A stretch of 64,000 nucleotides of DNA from Microglena sp. YARC (taxonomy: Eukaryota > Chlorophyta > Chlorophyceae > Chlamydomonadales > Chlamydomonadaceae), in the NCBI GenBank assembly GCA_022414725.1, contig CM039463.1, forward strand, positions 57,451,909 through 57,515,908, given 5' to 3'. The translations under genes were made by a program, and so were the position numbers. Of this stretch, positions 10,883-22,050 are shown piece by piece; within the stretch, counting starts at the first letter, position 1; each line of letters opens with the position of its first letter. Below the pieces are notes generated by a model. It had not been told where the DNA came from. It made no database searches and saw only the letters and a list, made by a program, of their open reading frames with translations.

Positions 10883-11778
10883 GTATGTTGCTGTGTTGGT
10901 ATTACATACAGTATTGGGTGTGATTAGAATTAGTGGTTTTTGATGGTGTGATTTTTGATGGTGTGATGTTGAATAAATGAATAAATAATTAATAAAAAAA
11001 TAAAAAAATAAATACATAATGCGATTTAACTTGTTGATGCCAAAAGCATCGCTCTAGACCTGCCCTGCTGCAGGTATGTTGCTGTGTTGGTATTTTAGAC
11101 AAATAAATAAAGAGTATGCCTTATTACCCGGTGTGCGGTTGAGAAGTTGAGTATTTCTGCTAACGATAAACAGGCTCAAGTATGCAAAATTGTTGATGCC
11201 AAAGCAACGCATAAATTATAAATAAATGGATTCATAGTGTGATTTGACTTGTTGATGCCAAAGCATCGATCTAGACCTGCACTGCTACAGGTATGTCGCT
11301 GTGTTGGTATTTTGTTAAGTATTTGGTTTGATTCTGATATGTGGTTTTTGATCGAGGTATTTTTGATGGCGTGATTTGTTGTGCGAGCAGGTATGTTGCT
11401 GTGTTGGTATTTTAGACAAATAGGTAAAGAGTATGCCTTATTACCAGGTGTGGGGTTGAGAAGTTGAGTAGTTGTGCTAAGAATAAACAGGCTCAAGTAT
11501 GATTTTTTTTCCACATCCCCATCCTACCCACCTTTGTATGTACAGTACTGACAGCAAAATTTGCCTAATGCCTTATTACCAGGTGTGGGGTTGAGAAGTT
11601 GAGTACTTGTGCTAAGAATAAACAGGCTCAAGTATGATTTTTTTTGATGCCAAAGCAACGCATACAGTATAGATAAATGGATTCATAGTGTGATTTGACT
11701 TGTTGATGCCAAAGCATTATTACCAGGTGTGGGGTTGAGAAGTTGAGTACTTGTGCTGTCGATAAACAGGCTCAAGTA

Positions 11779-12438
11779 CCGTACTGACAGCAAAATTTAA
11801 CGCTTTATTTCACGGGAGCAACCGTGAAATCGAGGCGTATACTTTATTATGCGACAAAAAAACCGTGAAATCGAGTTTCAGGGCGATATTAGGGTTACAA
11901 TGAGCAATACATGAACACTGTTTGCTCTTGTTTATGAGATGCCTTCGTTGCAGGTCCTAGAACTCAAATTAACTGGGCAGCTAGCTGAGCAATACATGAA
12001 CACTGTGTGCTCTTGTTTATGAGATGCCTTAGTTGCAGGTCCTAGAACTCAAATTAACTGAGCAGGAAATTAAGTGATTAAATGAGTTGATGCAGAGTAC
12101 TACCCTACTTGCAGACCCTATAACCATGTACCCTGATACAACGATACATGGTCTACGGTAACAGTATGAACACTACTACCTATACCTCACTCATGAGTAC
12201 CGGTATACTATGTTGTCACAAGTCTATATTGTGATGTTTAGAACAGGCAACGAATCAGTGTAACATGTTCAAGTTGAAACATTTAAATGAAGTTTATTTA
12301 AATTTGAACCGTGAAATGTGTAACGTCAAATTATATCCCTCTGGAAAACAAACGTGAATTTAAATCGTGAAATTAGAATTAACCCCCTCAAAACGAACGT
12401 GAAATCTTTCGAAGCGTTAATTTTTGCTGTCAGTATGG
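11779..12438. mobile_element. Mariner-like MITE with TA duplication
   Basis: A 660-bp insert flanked by TA (11777-11778 and 12439-12440). Its ends are inverted copies: CCGTACTGACAGCAAAATTT on the left and CCATACTGACAGCAAAAATT read inward from the right, both continuing to ACGCTT and TTTCACG. CGTGAAAT subterminal motifs occur at about 11824, 11863, 12309 and 12393. There is no transposase frame, so it is non-autonomous. An internal 87-bp direct repeat with TACATGAACACTGT lies at 11905-12062. Confidence 0.65.
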
Positions 12439-12444
12439 TATGTT

Positions 12445-13052
12445 TCTTACAGTCCAGGGGGTAGTCAATTAGGCCAGAGAGACTCCCCCTCCCCCCCCCC
12501 CCCCCCCCCCCCCCCCCTCCCCCCTGGCAGACAACAAAGGTACTGTCCCTGCCCCAATGCCTGCTATGGACGAGATCCCTGCTGAAGGTTCTTTCCACAT
12601 CCCATCCTACCCACCTTTGTCTTTTTGTTTATTACAGTCCAGAGGGTAGTCAATTAGGCCAGAGAGACTCCCCCCCCCCCCCCCCTCCCCTCCCAGAGGG
12701 GCAGACAGCTAAGGTACTGTCCCTGTCCCAATGCCTGCCATGGACGAAATCCTTGCTGAAGGTTTGTTTCACATCCCCATCCTACCCACCTTCGTTATTT
12801 TAGTACAGTCCAGGGGGTAGCCAATTAGGATAGATAACCTCCCCCCCCCCCCCCTTCCCCCTTTCCCTCCCCCTGCCACATGTCATTGGTACCGCCCCCT
12901 TTGTTTTTTTAGTACAGTCCAGGCAGTGAGGGAGTAGCCAATTGGGCTAATAATAAAGGGGCTGCGGCAGGTTTGTTTCACATCCCCATCCTACCCACCT
13001 TTGTTTGTTTGTTTGTTTAGTACAGTCCAGGGGGTAGCCAATTAGGCTAGAG

Positions 13053-13086
<34 letters not shown>

Positions 13087-13140
13087 TCCCAGATGGCATC
13101 AGTACGGTCCCGGTCGGTACCGTCCCGGCAGACGACAAAG
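12445..13140 (+). repeat. Array with GTACAGTCCAGGGGGTAG and poly-C
   Basis: About five units begin near 12450, 12632, 12804, 12911 and 13018. Each has TACAGTCCAGG and TAGYCAATTAGG, a C-run of up to 30, then a segment with GGCAGACAACAAAGGTA and TTCACATCCCCATCCTACC. The start is related to the dispersed element at 28214 and 43966. Confidence 0.8.
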
Positions 13141-14221
13141 GTAATTAATTAATTTTTGCTGTCAGTACGGTATGCAGAATTGTTGATGCCAAAGCAACGC
13201 ATAAATTATAAATAAATGAATTCATAGTGTGATTTGACTTGATACCAAAGCATCACCCCAGACCTGCCCTGCTGCAGGTGTGTTGCTGTGTTGGTAATCA
13301 AGTGCTCCTTGTTAGTTGTGCTCACCATAAACAGGCTCAAGTATGTGAAATTGTTGATGCCAAAGCAACGCATACATTATAAATAAATGGATTCATAGTG
13401 TGATTTGACTTGTTGATGCCAAAGCATTGCCCTAGACCTGTCCTGCTGCAGGTGTGTTGCTGTCTTGGTAATCAAGTGCTCCTTGTTAGTTGTGCTCTCG
13501 ATAAACAGGCTCAAGTACGTGAAATTGTTGATGCCAAAGCATCGCTCTATGTCGGCCTTTTAGATAAATACATTAATACATGAATGTATAGTATGCTTTA
13601 TTATGAGGCGCAAGGTTGAGGGGACAGCTCTAGACCTGCCCTGGGGCAAAGCACGGATAGGGGGGGGGGGGGGGTGCTGTCATCTTCCTTAGGCTACTTG
13701 TTAGCTATGCGAACGATAAACAGGCTCAAGTATGTGAATTTTATAATGCCAAAGCATCGCTCTAAGTCGGCCTTTTAGATAAATACATCAATACATGAAT
13801 GTGAAGTATGCCTTATTATGAGGCGCGAGGTTGAGGGGGACAGCTCTTGACCTGCCCTGGGGCCAACCACGGTTTTGGGAGAGGGGGGGGGGGCTGTCAG
13901 CTCCCTTTGGCCTTTAAGTGCTACTTGTTTGTTGTGCTCACCATGAACTGGCTAAAGTATGCAAAATCGTTGATGCCCAAGCATCGCTCTAGACTTGCAC
14001 TGCTGCAGGTATGTTGCTGTGTTGGTATTGTATGCAGTTTTTTGTGTGGTTCTGATGTTTTTGATAGAGGTTTATGATAGAGATATTTTTGATCAACGTA
14101 TTTTTGATGGTATGATTTTGAATAGAGTAATAAATAGTTCATGTGATTTGACTTGTTGATGCCCAAGCATCGCTCTAGACCTGCTCTGCTGCAGGTTTGT
14201 GTTGCTGTGTTGGCCTTTCAG

Positions 14222-14777
14222 GCAAATAAATAAGTGCACAAATAAATAAGTACACAAATAAATAAGTACACAAATAAATAAGTACACAAAATAAATAAGT
14301 ACACAAATAAATAAGTACACAAATAAATAAGTACACAAATAAATAAGTACACAAATAAATAAGTACAAAAATAGATAAGTACACAAATAAATAAGTACAC
14401 AAATAGATAAGTACACAAATAAATAAGTACACAAATAGATAAGTACACAAATAAATAAGTACACAAATAGATAAGTACACAAATAGATAAGTACACAAAT
14501 AAATAAGTACACAAATAAATAAGTACACAAATAAATAAGTACACAAATAGATAAGTACACAAATAAATAAGTACACAAAAATGTATGTACACAAATAAAT
14601 AAGTACACAAATAAATAAGTACACAAATAGATAAGTACACAAATAAATAAGTACACAAATAGATAAGTACACAAATAAATAAGTACACAAATAAATAAGT
14701 ACACAAATAGATAAGTACACAAATAAATACGTACACAAATAAATAAGTACACAAATAAATAAGTACACAAATAAATA
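14222..14777 (+). repeat. 16-bp array AAGTACACAAATAAAT
   Basis: About 35 tandem copies, some with GATA for AATA. Long minus-strand open frames here (Tyr-Leu-Phe/Ile-Cys repeats) are repeat translations. Confidence 0.95.
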
Positions 14778-15320
14778 GTATGCCTCATTATGAGGCGCGA
14801 GGTTGAGGGGGACAGCTCCAGACCTGCTCTGCTGCAGGTGTGTGTCTCCGTGTTGGCCTTTTAGACAAATAAATAAATACGCAAATAAATGGTATGCCTT
14901 AAAATGAGGCGTGAGGTTGAGGGGGACAGCTCTACACCTACTCTGCTGCATGTATGTTGCTGCGTTGGCCTTATATATATACATATATAAATAGTATGCC
15001 TTATTACGAGGCGCGAGGTTGAGGGGGACAGCTCTAGAAGTGCCCCGCTGCACATGTGCCACTGTGTTGCCCTTTTAGACAAACAAATAAATACGTAGTA
15101 TGCCTTGTTACGAGGCGTGAGGTTGATGGGGACAGTTCTAGAAGTGCCCCGCTGCACGTGTGCCACTTTGTTGCCCTTTTAGACAAACAAATATATATGT
15201 GGTATGCCTTGTTACTAGGCGTGAGGTTGAGGGGGACAGCTCTAGAAGTGCCTTGCTGCACGTGTGCCACTTTGTTGGCCTTTTAGATAAATAAATAAAT
15301 ATGTAGTATGTCGTAAGTGT
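14778..15320 (+). repeat. About 105-bp array joining donor copies to the GCCTTATTACGAGGC element
   Basis: Five units anchored near 14781, 14896, 14997, 15101 and 15206. Each carries GCCTTRTTACGAGGCGYGAG, then GTTGAGGGGGACAGCTCTAG, then a degraded copy of the RPALLQ exon end (TGCTGCAYGTGTG). Similar cores occur at 860, 5450, 13605 and 13810. Confidence 0.8.
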
Positions 15321-15340
15321 GTTGCTGTGTTGATATTATA

Positions 15341-17566
15341 TATGACTAACCTGTTTAATCTCATCTGGAAGACCTCTTACCCTAGCCAATGGGCTGCAGC
15401 TGCCTTGGTACCCGTACCCAAATCCAAAGGCAGTGTTTATGACAAGGACAACTATCGAGGTCTTGCGGTGAGCAACTCCATAGGAAAGATCTTCTCCCTT
15501 TGCATGCTACGTAGACTAGATGATTGGTCAGAAGAATTCAACCTCAGAGCCGCTGGCCAATATGGATTTAGAAGTGGTAGGGGTACTGCGGATGCATCAT
15601 TCATTCTTAACCATATTGTAGATAAATATAGAGAGAAGAAAAAACCACTCTTTGTGGCTTTTGTCGATTTCAAGAAGGCTTATGATTGGGTCAACAGAGA
15701 CTTGCTATGGGATTGCTTAGCAAGGCTAGGAGTAAAAGACCCCTATCTTAGTATTCTGAAGTCCATGTATAATCATGTCATTTTCAAAGTTTGCCTACAT
15801 GGGGACATTGGATCCTCCTTTCCATCCCTTGTAGGAGTTAAACAAGGAGACCCCCTATCCCCACTCCTATTCGGTCTGTTCATTGATAGAATTGAATCAT
15901 TCCTCCAATCCAAGCTCCCAAATGTAGGGGCTGAGCTTAGGGGAAAGATTCTGCAATTGTTACTTTATGCTGATGACCTAGCTATAATGGCAGAATCCCC
16001 GGCAGATATGCAAGCGATGCTTGACTGCCTGAGAAATTTCTGCGAGGCTACTAAGATGGTTGTGAATATAAAGAAAACTGAGATTGTCGTTTTCAACAAG
16101 CAATTCTGTGATGAGGCCCGTATGGATCCTGATTACAAATTTGTCTATGATGGAGCACAGCTTTCTACAAAGTTATCTTTTATCTACCTGGGATCCCTCT
16201 TTGTGGATGGTTACTCAAGCAATCGTGCAAAAGCTGCTTTTTCTAGGATGCTCGCTAAGGCCCAAAAGGCTCACCACATGCTCCGTAGGCGATGCCATAC
16301 TATGGAGATATACAATATTGATATTCTCACCCACCTGTTTGATTCTCTTGTACAACCTATCCTGAATTTTGGATGTGAGGTGTGGGCTCCTTCTATTCTG
16401 AACAACACACTTATCTCAAATGACCATGCTTGTGAGAAATGGCATAGAGGTATACTTAAACAAATGTTGGGTGTTTGCCAATCTACTACATCTAATATTA
16501 TCATGGAAGAGCTGGGTAGAACCCCGTTGTGTTTTGCTTGGCTTATACAAGCTTTGCGCTTCTGGAACAAGACCATAGATAAAGAACCTGAGGATCTCAT
16601 TAGAATGGCTCTTGAGGAATCTTTTGATTCCAACACTGGCTGGGTCCATGACTTACGTTGTGCTCTCCACAAGCTAGGATCCAGTAAAAACCTCAACATT
16701 TTGGAGGCTGTCGAGGTATTATGTCTGAAGTCTTTGAGTCATGGAGGTTTAAGTACCCAAGTGACACCAATGCAGTCAGAGACATCCCTGATGAGAGAAG
16801 GGTTGGCTTTAAACGCCTCCGATACCAGAAATGGTTCGCAGCCAACAGCAATGATGAGAATGGCTTGATTCCCTTTACATCTGCCTTACATAAGCAGGAT
16901 CAGATTCGTTCTATAGCACAGTTTAGAATGGGTTCCCATTGGCTGAACACAGAAAGAATGAGGGTGGTGGATAGAGCAAACATCCCTCGTTCAATGAGAC
17001 ACTGTCAAATGTGTGGGTTCCAAAAACCTGAGGATGAAATGCATATGTTTGAGTGCCCTTTTTATAATGATATCCGCCTCCGCTACCAGAAGCTGTTTAC
17101 AGATATTTATAGGCATGTCAATGAGGATACCGACCGTATGGAATGTGGAATTCTGCGATTCCACATTCAGAACCTTTATGAATGGAAATGGCACTAAGAC
17201 TTTCTGGAGCAACCTAGCCGACTATCTTTCTACTTGTAGAAGAGCAAGACAGGAAGCCCTGGACTGCTTAGTGGCACCGTAATTTATTATCCCTTTTTTT
17301 TTTCTTTTCTTCTTGTGACTTCTCATTTGTTAGCTTCTTACCTCCGCCACTGTAAGTGGTTGAGATCTGGGTCCGGCTCTAGGGGATTTAATACCTACGC
17401 CACCAAAATGGTGGTTGGGAGCTTGGTTTGTTTGTCCTCGACACACCCCTGATGTAATGGGGTTTTTTGCTTTGTGGGTGCTTTTTATTTTTGTTTAAAG
17501 CACAGAGTCTCATACACCCTCGCGGTGTCAAGTAGACTTTAACATGTAATGTAATGTAATGTAAAT
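15341..17566 (+). mobile_element. 5'-truncated LINE inserted in a gene B intron
   Basis: The 5' junction breaks a donor-array unit (GTGTTGATATTATA), and the 3' junction resumes the same unit (ATACAGTATTGGGTGTG, compare 17766). The element therefore spans about 15341-17566. It carries RT and zinc-knuckle coding remnants and a 3' region with CTCGCGGTGTCAAGTAGACT. It ends in a short (TGTAA)n tail. Any target duplication is at most about 3 bp. A second copy of the 3' end is at 45719. Confidence 0.85.
15342..17282 (+). pseudogene. LINE reverse transcriptase, frameshifted
   Basis: The RT domain starts within PVPKSKGSVYDKDNYRGLAV. Motif A is FVAFVDFKKAYDWVN, with the catalytic Asp in VDF. Motif B is GVKQGDPLSPLLFG. 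Motif C is YADD within LLLYADDLAIM. A C-terminal zinc knuckle reads CQMCGFQKPEDEMHMFECP (C-x2-C...H-x4-C), typical of non-LTR retrotransposons. The frame is intact from 15342 to about 16710, continues one frame over to about 17190 (ending at 17197 if unshifted), and probably shifts again to give LADYLSTCRRARQEALDC before TAA at 17280. The endonuclease and N-terminus are missing, so this copy is dead. Confidence 0.85.
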
Positions 17567-17920
17567 ACAGTATTGGGTGTGATTCTGGTGATGAGGTTTT
17601 AAAAACGATATTTTTGCTCAACATATTTTTGATGGTGTGATTTTGAATAAATGAGTAAATAATTAATACACAAATAATTAAATAATGTGAGTTGACTTGT
17701 TGATGCCAAAGCATTGCTTTAAACCTGCCCCGTGCCACCGTTGCAGGTATGTCGCTGTGTTGGTATTATATACAGTATTGGGTGTGATTCTGATAATGAG
17801 GTTTTTGATGGAGATATTTTGATGGTTTGATTTTGAATAAATGAATTAATAAATGAATAAATAAGGTGTTTTGACTTGCTGATACCAAAGCATATAACTA
17901 TGCCAAATGCGTTGCCTAGT

Positions 17921-18172
17921 AATCATGTGAGTAAACAGAATATGTTGTGTCGTAATCATATGACTAAACAGAATATGTTGTGTAGTAATCATATGACTAA
18001 ACAGAATATGTTGTGTAGTAATCATATGACTAAACAGAATATGTTGTGTAGTAATCATATGACTAAACAGAATATGTTGTTTGGTAATCATATGACTAAA
18101 CAGAATATGTTGTTTGGTAATCATATGACTAAACAGAATATTAGCCATCAGCTAATCATATGACCAAACATA
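17921..18172 (+). repeat. 33-bp array AATCATATGACTAAACAGAA
   Basis: About 7.5 copies, each continuing TATGTTGTGTAGT. The first copy has CAT|GTGAGT where the others have CATATGACT, so this could be another donor-derived array. No exon is supported. Confidence 0.85.
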
Positions 18173-18277
18173 ATATTTAATTAAACGTTTCCAGTATGAG
18201 GGATTTTATTTAATAATGATTTTATTTACGGGAGGTCGCGACTACTATTAGTTAAATATAAGTAAAATACAGAAGTA

Positions 18278-18440
18278 TGTAACCAATCCAAACCACTTCC
18301 ACTGTGTAGGGTGCTCTGAGACTTGGGGGTATGGCTCTAGGTACTGCTGCTGCTGCTGCTGCTGCAGTCGCCACTAATAGGACTGAAGTACAGAAGTACG
18401 TAACCAATCCATACCACTTGCACTGTGTAGGGAGCTCTGC
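18278..18440 (+). repeat. 120-bp tandem duplication
   Basis: GTAACCAATCCA at 18278 and 18398 starts two copies with CACTGTGTAGGG and TTGGGGGTATGGCTCTAG, the second leading into the GCT tracts. Confidence 0.7.
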
Positions 18441-18489
18441 GACTTGGGGGTATGGCTCTAGGAGTTGCTGCTGCTGTTTCTCCAAATAG

Positions 18490-18509
18490 GATCAACCTAG
18501 CCATGGCAG
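18490..18509 (+). CDS. Gene B candidate 20-nt microexon, copy 1
   Basis: GATCAACCTAGCCATGGCAG sits between TCCAAATAG and GTGAGA. Four near-identical copies share this layout. Alternatively the exon is longer and includes upstream Ala codons from an AG at about 18452 (GVAAAVSPNRINLAMAG). Membership in gene B is inferred from position only. Confidence 0.35.
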
Positions 18510-18654
18510 GTGAGAGCTCACAGATTGACAGTTTGACTGGGGAAAAAGCTGCTGCTGCTGCTTTTGCTTGTGCTGCTGCTGCTGTTGTAGCTGTAGCTTC
18601 TGCTGCTGCTGCTGCTGTAGCTGTTGTTGCTTCTCCTGCTGTTGCCCCAATTAG

Positions 18655-18674
18655 GATCAACCTAACCATGGGAG
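18655..18674 (+). CDS. Candidate 20-nt microexon, copy 2
   Basis: GATCAACCTAACCATGGGAG between CCAATTAG and GTGAGT. Both splice dinucleotides are intact. It could be an alternative to copy 1 or a decoy. Confidence 0.3.
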
Positions 18675-19011
18675 GTGAGTGCTGACAGATTGACAGTTTT
18701 ATAATTTGACAGTTTGACAGATTGACTGGTTTGACAGTTTGACAGTTTGAATGGTAAAAAGCAGCCATGCAACTTGCAAGCAGCCCAGCAAAAGGCAAAA
18801 GTACTTACACATACCAGACACGCAACCAAGCAAAATGCATGTTCAGTTTTTAAAACTGTGCTGGCAGGTGAGTGCTCACAGATTGGCTGGGTAACTGTTT
18901 TCCATTGTTTCCAATGTTGAGTGTGGATACCTATATACTCAACACACTCCCAAGCCTTCAACTTGGGTAGGGGCTAATGGGGCTGCTGCTGCTGCTGTAG
19001 CTGTAGCTGTA

Positions 19012-19052
<41 letters not shown>

Positions 19053-19214
19053 AGCTTCTGCTGCTGCTGCTGCTGCTGTAGCTGTAGCTTCTGCTGCTGT
19101 TGCTGCTGTTGCTTCTGCTGCTTTTGCTTGTGCTTCTTCTGCTGTTTCTGCTGCTGCTGCGGCTGTAGCTTCTGCTGCTGTAGCTGTAGCTTCTGCTGCT
19201 TTTGCCCCAAATAG

Positions 19215-19234
19215 GATCAACATAGGCATGACAG
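19215..19234 (+). CDS. Candidate 20-nt microexon, copy 3
   Basis: GATCAACATAGGCATGACAG between CCAAATAG and GTAAGA. Both splice sites are intact. Confidence 0.3.
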
Positions 19235-19708
19235 GTAAGAGCTCACAGATTAGCTGGGGAACTGTTTTATATTCTTTCCTATGTGGAGTGTGGATACCTA
19301 AAATACTCAACACACACACAAGCCTTCAACTTGGGTAGGGGCTAATGGGGATGCTGCTGTTGCTTCTCCTGCTGCTGTTGCTTCTCCTGCTGCTGTTGCT
19401 TCTCCTGCTGCTGCGACTGCTGCTGCTGCTGCTGCTGTTGCTTCTCCTGCTGCTGTTGCTTCTCCTGCAGCTGTTGCTTCTCCTGCTGCTGTTGCTTCTC
19501 CTGCTGCTGTTGCTTCTCCTGCTGCTGTTGCTTCTCCTGCTGCTGTTGCTTCTCCTGCTGCTGTTGCTTCTCCTGCTGCTGCGACTGCTGCTGCTGCTGC
19601 TGCTGCTGATGTTGCTCTTGCTTGTGCTGCTGCTGCTGTTATAGCTGTAGCTTCTGCTGTTGCTGATGCTGCTGTAGCTGTTGCTTCTGCTGCTGTTGCC
19701 CCAAATAG

Positions 19709-19728
19709 GATCAACATTGGCATGACAG
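19709..19728 (+). pseudogene. Fourth microexon copy without a donor
   Basis: GATCAACATTGGCATGACAG follows CCAAATAG, but the next bases are ATTGAC. The 5' splice site is lost. Confidence 0.4.
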
Positions 19729-19906
19729 ATTGACAGGGGAACTGTTTAATTTTATTTCCTATACGGAGTGTGGATTTCTAAGGTACTCGACACACACTCA
19801 AGCCTTCAACTAGTTGATCGTACCTTGAACATGGACCTGAAATTTGGCCTGAAAATTCTGTCATTTTGGCCTGAGAATCGAGAATTCTGATCATTTCTGA
19901 TAGTTG

Positions 19907-20030
19907 CCCAGGAAGGGCTAAAAAGAAAAGGCTTTGATGAAATGAACCCCAAACAGTCGTTTTACCTGGGGGGGGCTGAGTTCGTGCTGCAGGTACAATT
20001 TGATTGTACAAGTATAAATGATTGGAACCA
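19907..20030 (+). mobile_element. Partial copy of the 28214/43966 dispersed element
   Basis: AGGAAGGGCTAAAAAGAAAA, then ACCCCAAACAGTCGTTTTAC and CTGAGTTCGTGCT match the second half of the element. The end carrying TACAGTCCAGGGG is missing. Confidence 0.6.
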
Positions 20031-20205
20031 CAGTACCACACTGCCTTGCCAGCGGCGGACTAATTAGCCAATGAAGGAGTGGAGTAGGTAGTTAAAGACT
20101 AAGAACTCAACACCCTGGATTTTGTTAACACTCGATTAACATGAAATACCCTGAAATAGCCCGAAATAGCCTGGCATAGCTTGGCATAGCATAAAATAGC
20201 CAGGA

Positions 20206-20416
20206 ATACCACACCAGGGTACTTCCATTGACCAAATTGGCCAGCGCTTAAGCGAACTTGAAAAAATCAAAAGTGCGCTTTGTAGTGCAAAAAGCGCAAA
20301 AATTGCTTGCTTCGCCATAGGGGGTTGCAAAAAACTGCGCGAAACGCGCAGTGGGGCTCAAAAAGGCAGCGCGCCAGCGCGCAAAAGCGCGCGCTTGGAA
20401 GTACCCTATACCACAC
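20206..20416 (-). mobile_element. MITE, AGGGTACTTCCA family, with 9-bp target duplication
   Basis: The insert at 20215-20407 has termini AGGGTACTTCCA and TGGAAGTACCCT and is flanked by ATACCACAC on both sides. The interior is rich in GCGC palindromes (CGAAACGCGCAG, GCGCGCCAGCGCGC). The uninterrupted site is visible in the neighbouring repeat at about 20550 and 20680. Confidence 0.85.
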
Positions 20417-20790
20417 TGCCTAACCTGGATCAATGAAGCTTGGGCAAGTCCCACTAGTGAAAGTTGGATACCCCTGGACTGTAACATAAACATGGCGAGC
20501 AGGCAAATTGCATGAAATAGCATGAAATAGCATGAAATAGCCAGGAATACCATACTGCCTTTCCTGGATTGTTCAAGCTAGGGCAAGTCCGTGTAGAGAA
20601 AGTTGGATACCCCTGGACTGTAACATACACACGGCAAACAGCCAAATTGCATGAAATAGCATGAAATAGCCAGGAATACCACACTGCCTTTCCTGGATTG
20701 TTCAAGCTAGGGCAAGTCCCTGTAGTGAAAGTTGGATACCCCTGGACTGTGACATACACACGGGGAGCAGCCAAATTGTACAACAACACA
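20410..20790 (+). repeat. Array of about 125-140 bp, three copies
   Basis: AGTTGGATACCCCTGGACTG recurs at 20462, 20600 and 20728, with GGGCAAGTCC before it and GCATGAAATAGCATGAAATA after it. It shares the CTGGACTGTAACATA end of the dispersed element seen at 25150. Confidence 0.75.
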
Positions 20791-21011
20791 CAACTGCATG
20801 TGGTTTGCAAGAGCAAGGTGGGTGCTATAGGGGTGGGTGTTGATGTAGGGTGGGCGGGTATATGGGGTGTGTATGTGTGTGTGTGTGTGTGTTTGCTCCG
20901 CTGCCTCTTGCCCACACCCATGAGTAGCACAAAGTCTGTTTCTGGGCAGGTCAGCTGATGTAGAAGCCCTTAAAATACCGAAGAACCTTTGTTCTGCAAA
21001 GCCCGTTTCAG

Positions 21012-21212
21012 TTATACAATTGGTCTAGTGGTACACCAAATCGCTTTAACGACAAAGGGTCGGGGGTTCAATTCCCCTTTCGGTCTCCCTTAGCGTTGCA
21101 GGTCGTTGTTAACCGCGATGGTACCTTGTCCAGTCGAGGTGGTAGACAGTTCTCTGCCCGCGTACGACGGGTTCCCTTAACACCACGCCCCACCAGGCGT
21201 TATCATTACCTT
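21012..21212 (+). mobile_element. tRNA-derived SINE, full-length copy
   Basis: The tRNA-like head has an A box TGGTCTAGTGG (21021-21031) and a B box GGTTCAATTCC (21065-21075). The body contains GTTGCAGGTCGTTGTTAACC and CCCGCGTACGACGGG. The tail is CACGCCCCACCAGGCGTTAT ending CATTACC. Copies with over 80 percent visible identity lie at 49390 and 54905. An internal Pol III promoter is expected. Confidence 0.85.
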
Positions 21213-21345
21213 TTGCAAGAGCAAGAAGTTTGAGTCCCTACCACCTTGAGGGTGACACTTACTGTCTGCCATGGTGACTTTCCACAGCTGCGGCGTACGG
21301 GAGGGTCCCCTGAACACCACGCCCCTCCAGGCGTTATCTTTTTTT
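21213..21345 (+). mobile_element. Second, divergent SINE fragment in tandem
   Basis: AGTTTGAGTCCCTACC resembles a B box. It is followed by a different body and the shared tail with ACCACGCCCCTCCAGGCGTTAT and a T-run. The A box is not found. Confidence 0.55.
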
Positions 21346-21388
21346 TTGTTTGCAAGAGCAAGAAGCCCTAGCAGTATCTCCTGGTCAC

Positions 21389-21583
21389 CAGGGTACTACA
21401 AAGCGCGTGCAGCAGCGCAATTTTGCTCGCGCTTTTTGAGCCCCACTGCACGTTTCACGCAGTTTTTTCAACTCCCTGTGGGCGCAGCGCGCAATTTTTG
21501 CGCTTCTTGCATTTCAAAGCGCTGACCAATTTGACGTGTGTGCACTTTAAGCGCTGACCAATTTGACAAAATGTTGTACCCTG
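21389..21583 (+). mobile_element. MITE, AGGGTACTTCCA family, diverged copy
   Basis: It starts CAGGGTACTACAAAGCGCG and ends TTGTACCCT. The internal GAGCCCCACTGCACG and CCCTGTGGGCGCAGCGCGC match the other copies. CTGGTCAC on the left and CTGGTCTC on the right may be a decayed 8-bp duplication. Confidence 0.7.
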
Positions 21584-21639
21584 CTGGTCTCACTAGCAGC
21601 TCCTCTACACTCGTCCCCAACACCAACTGCATGTGGTTG

Positions 21640-22050
21640 TATGCTGTTATACCTACCTGCATATTTATGTCTGTGCCTTTTTATTGAAGGATTTTCACCA
21701 AGCCCTAGCAGTATTTTCATGAAGCCCTAGCAGTATCTCCTGTTGCCATCATTTGTTTCTTCACAAGCTCCTCTACACTCGTCCTCACACAAGCACAAAC
21801 TGCATGTGGTGGTGTGCAGGAGCCATCCAAGAAGCCTTTGCAGTATCTCCTGTTGCCACAAAATTCTTGTTCTCAATAATGATCAGTTGTATCTGTACTG
21901 CACAACAACACCAACTGCATGTGGTTGTATGCAGAAGCCATCCAAGAAGCCCTAGCAGTATCTCTTGTTGCCATAGAATTGTTGTTCTCAAGAATTGATC
22001 AGTTGTATCTGTTTTGCACAACAACACCAACTGCATGTGGTGGTATGCAG
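21640..22050 (+). repeat. Acceptor-type copies before the exon at 22051
   Basis: ACCAACTGCATGTGGTKGTATGCAG|(G)AGCCATCCAAGAAGCC recurs at about 21785-21845 and 21908-21955, ahead of the functional one at 22025. A shorter form is at 21625. After each copy the sequence passes to CAGTATCTCYTGTTGCCA rather than to exon. Confidence 0.8.

Larger units (their letters stand above)
10883..14215 (+). repeat. Array of copies of the RSRPALLQ exon end plus donor
   Basis: GATGCCAAAGCATCGCTCTA followed by GACCTGCCCTGCTGCAG|GTATGTTGCTGTGTTGG recurs near 11035, 11250, 13240, 13415, 13960 and 14157, and again at 17697. Partial forms occur at 11390, 13190, 13360 and 13530. Between them lie related spacers containing GATAAACAGGCTCAAGTATG and TTCATAGTGTGATTTGACTTG. 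All are extra copies of the exon 10724-10882 3' junction in sense orientation. Confidence 0.8.
18340..19710 (+). repeat. GCT-rich tracts in a higher-order repeat
   Basis: Imperfect (GCT)n with GCTGTAGCT and TTGCTTCTCCTGCTG variants lies at 18343-18640, 18980-19200 and 19350-19700. Each tract ends in a copied 20-nt exon. Spacers share AACTTGGGTAGGGGCTAATG and GAGTGTGGATACCTA. Poly-Ala/Leu/Gln frames here are not genes. Confidence 0.9.

Noticed and set aside
14093..15062. Long minus-strand frames rich in Tyr, Leu and Cys
   Set aside because: Translation of the 16-bp AAGTACACAAATAAAT array.
18974..19723. Poly-Ala / poly-Gln / poly-Leu protein
   Set aside because: Low-complexity GCT tracts inside a higher-order intron repeat, open in several frames.
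21021..21090. tRNA gene
   Set aside because: A and B boxes are present, but no cloverleaf with matching acceptor stem could be drawn, and the sequence continues into a SINE body repeated at other sites.
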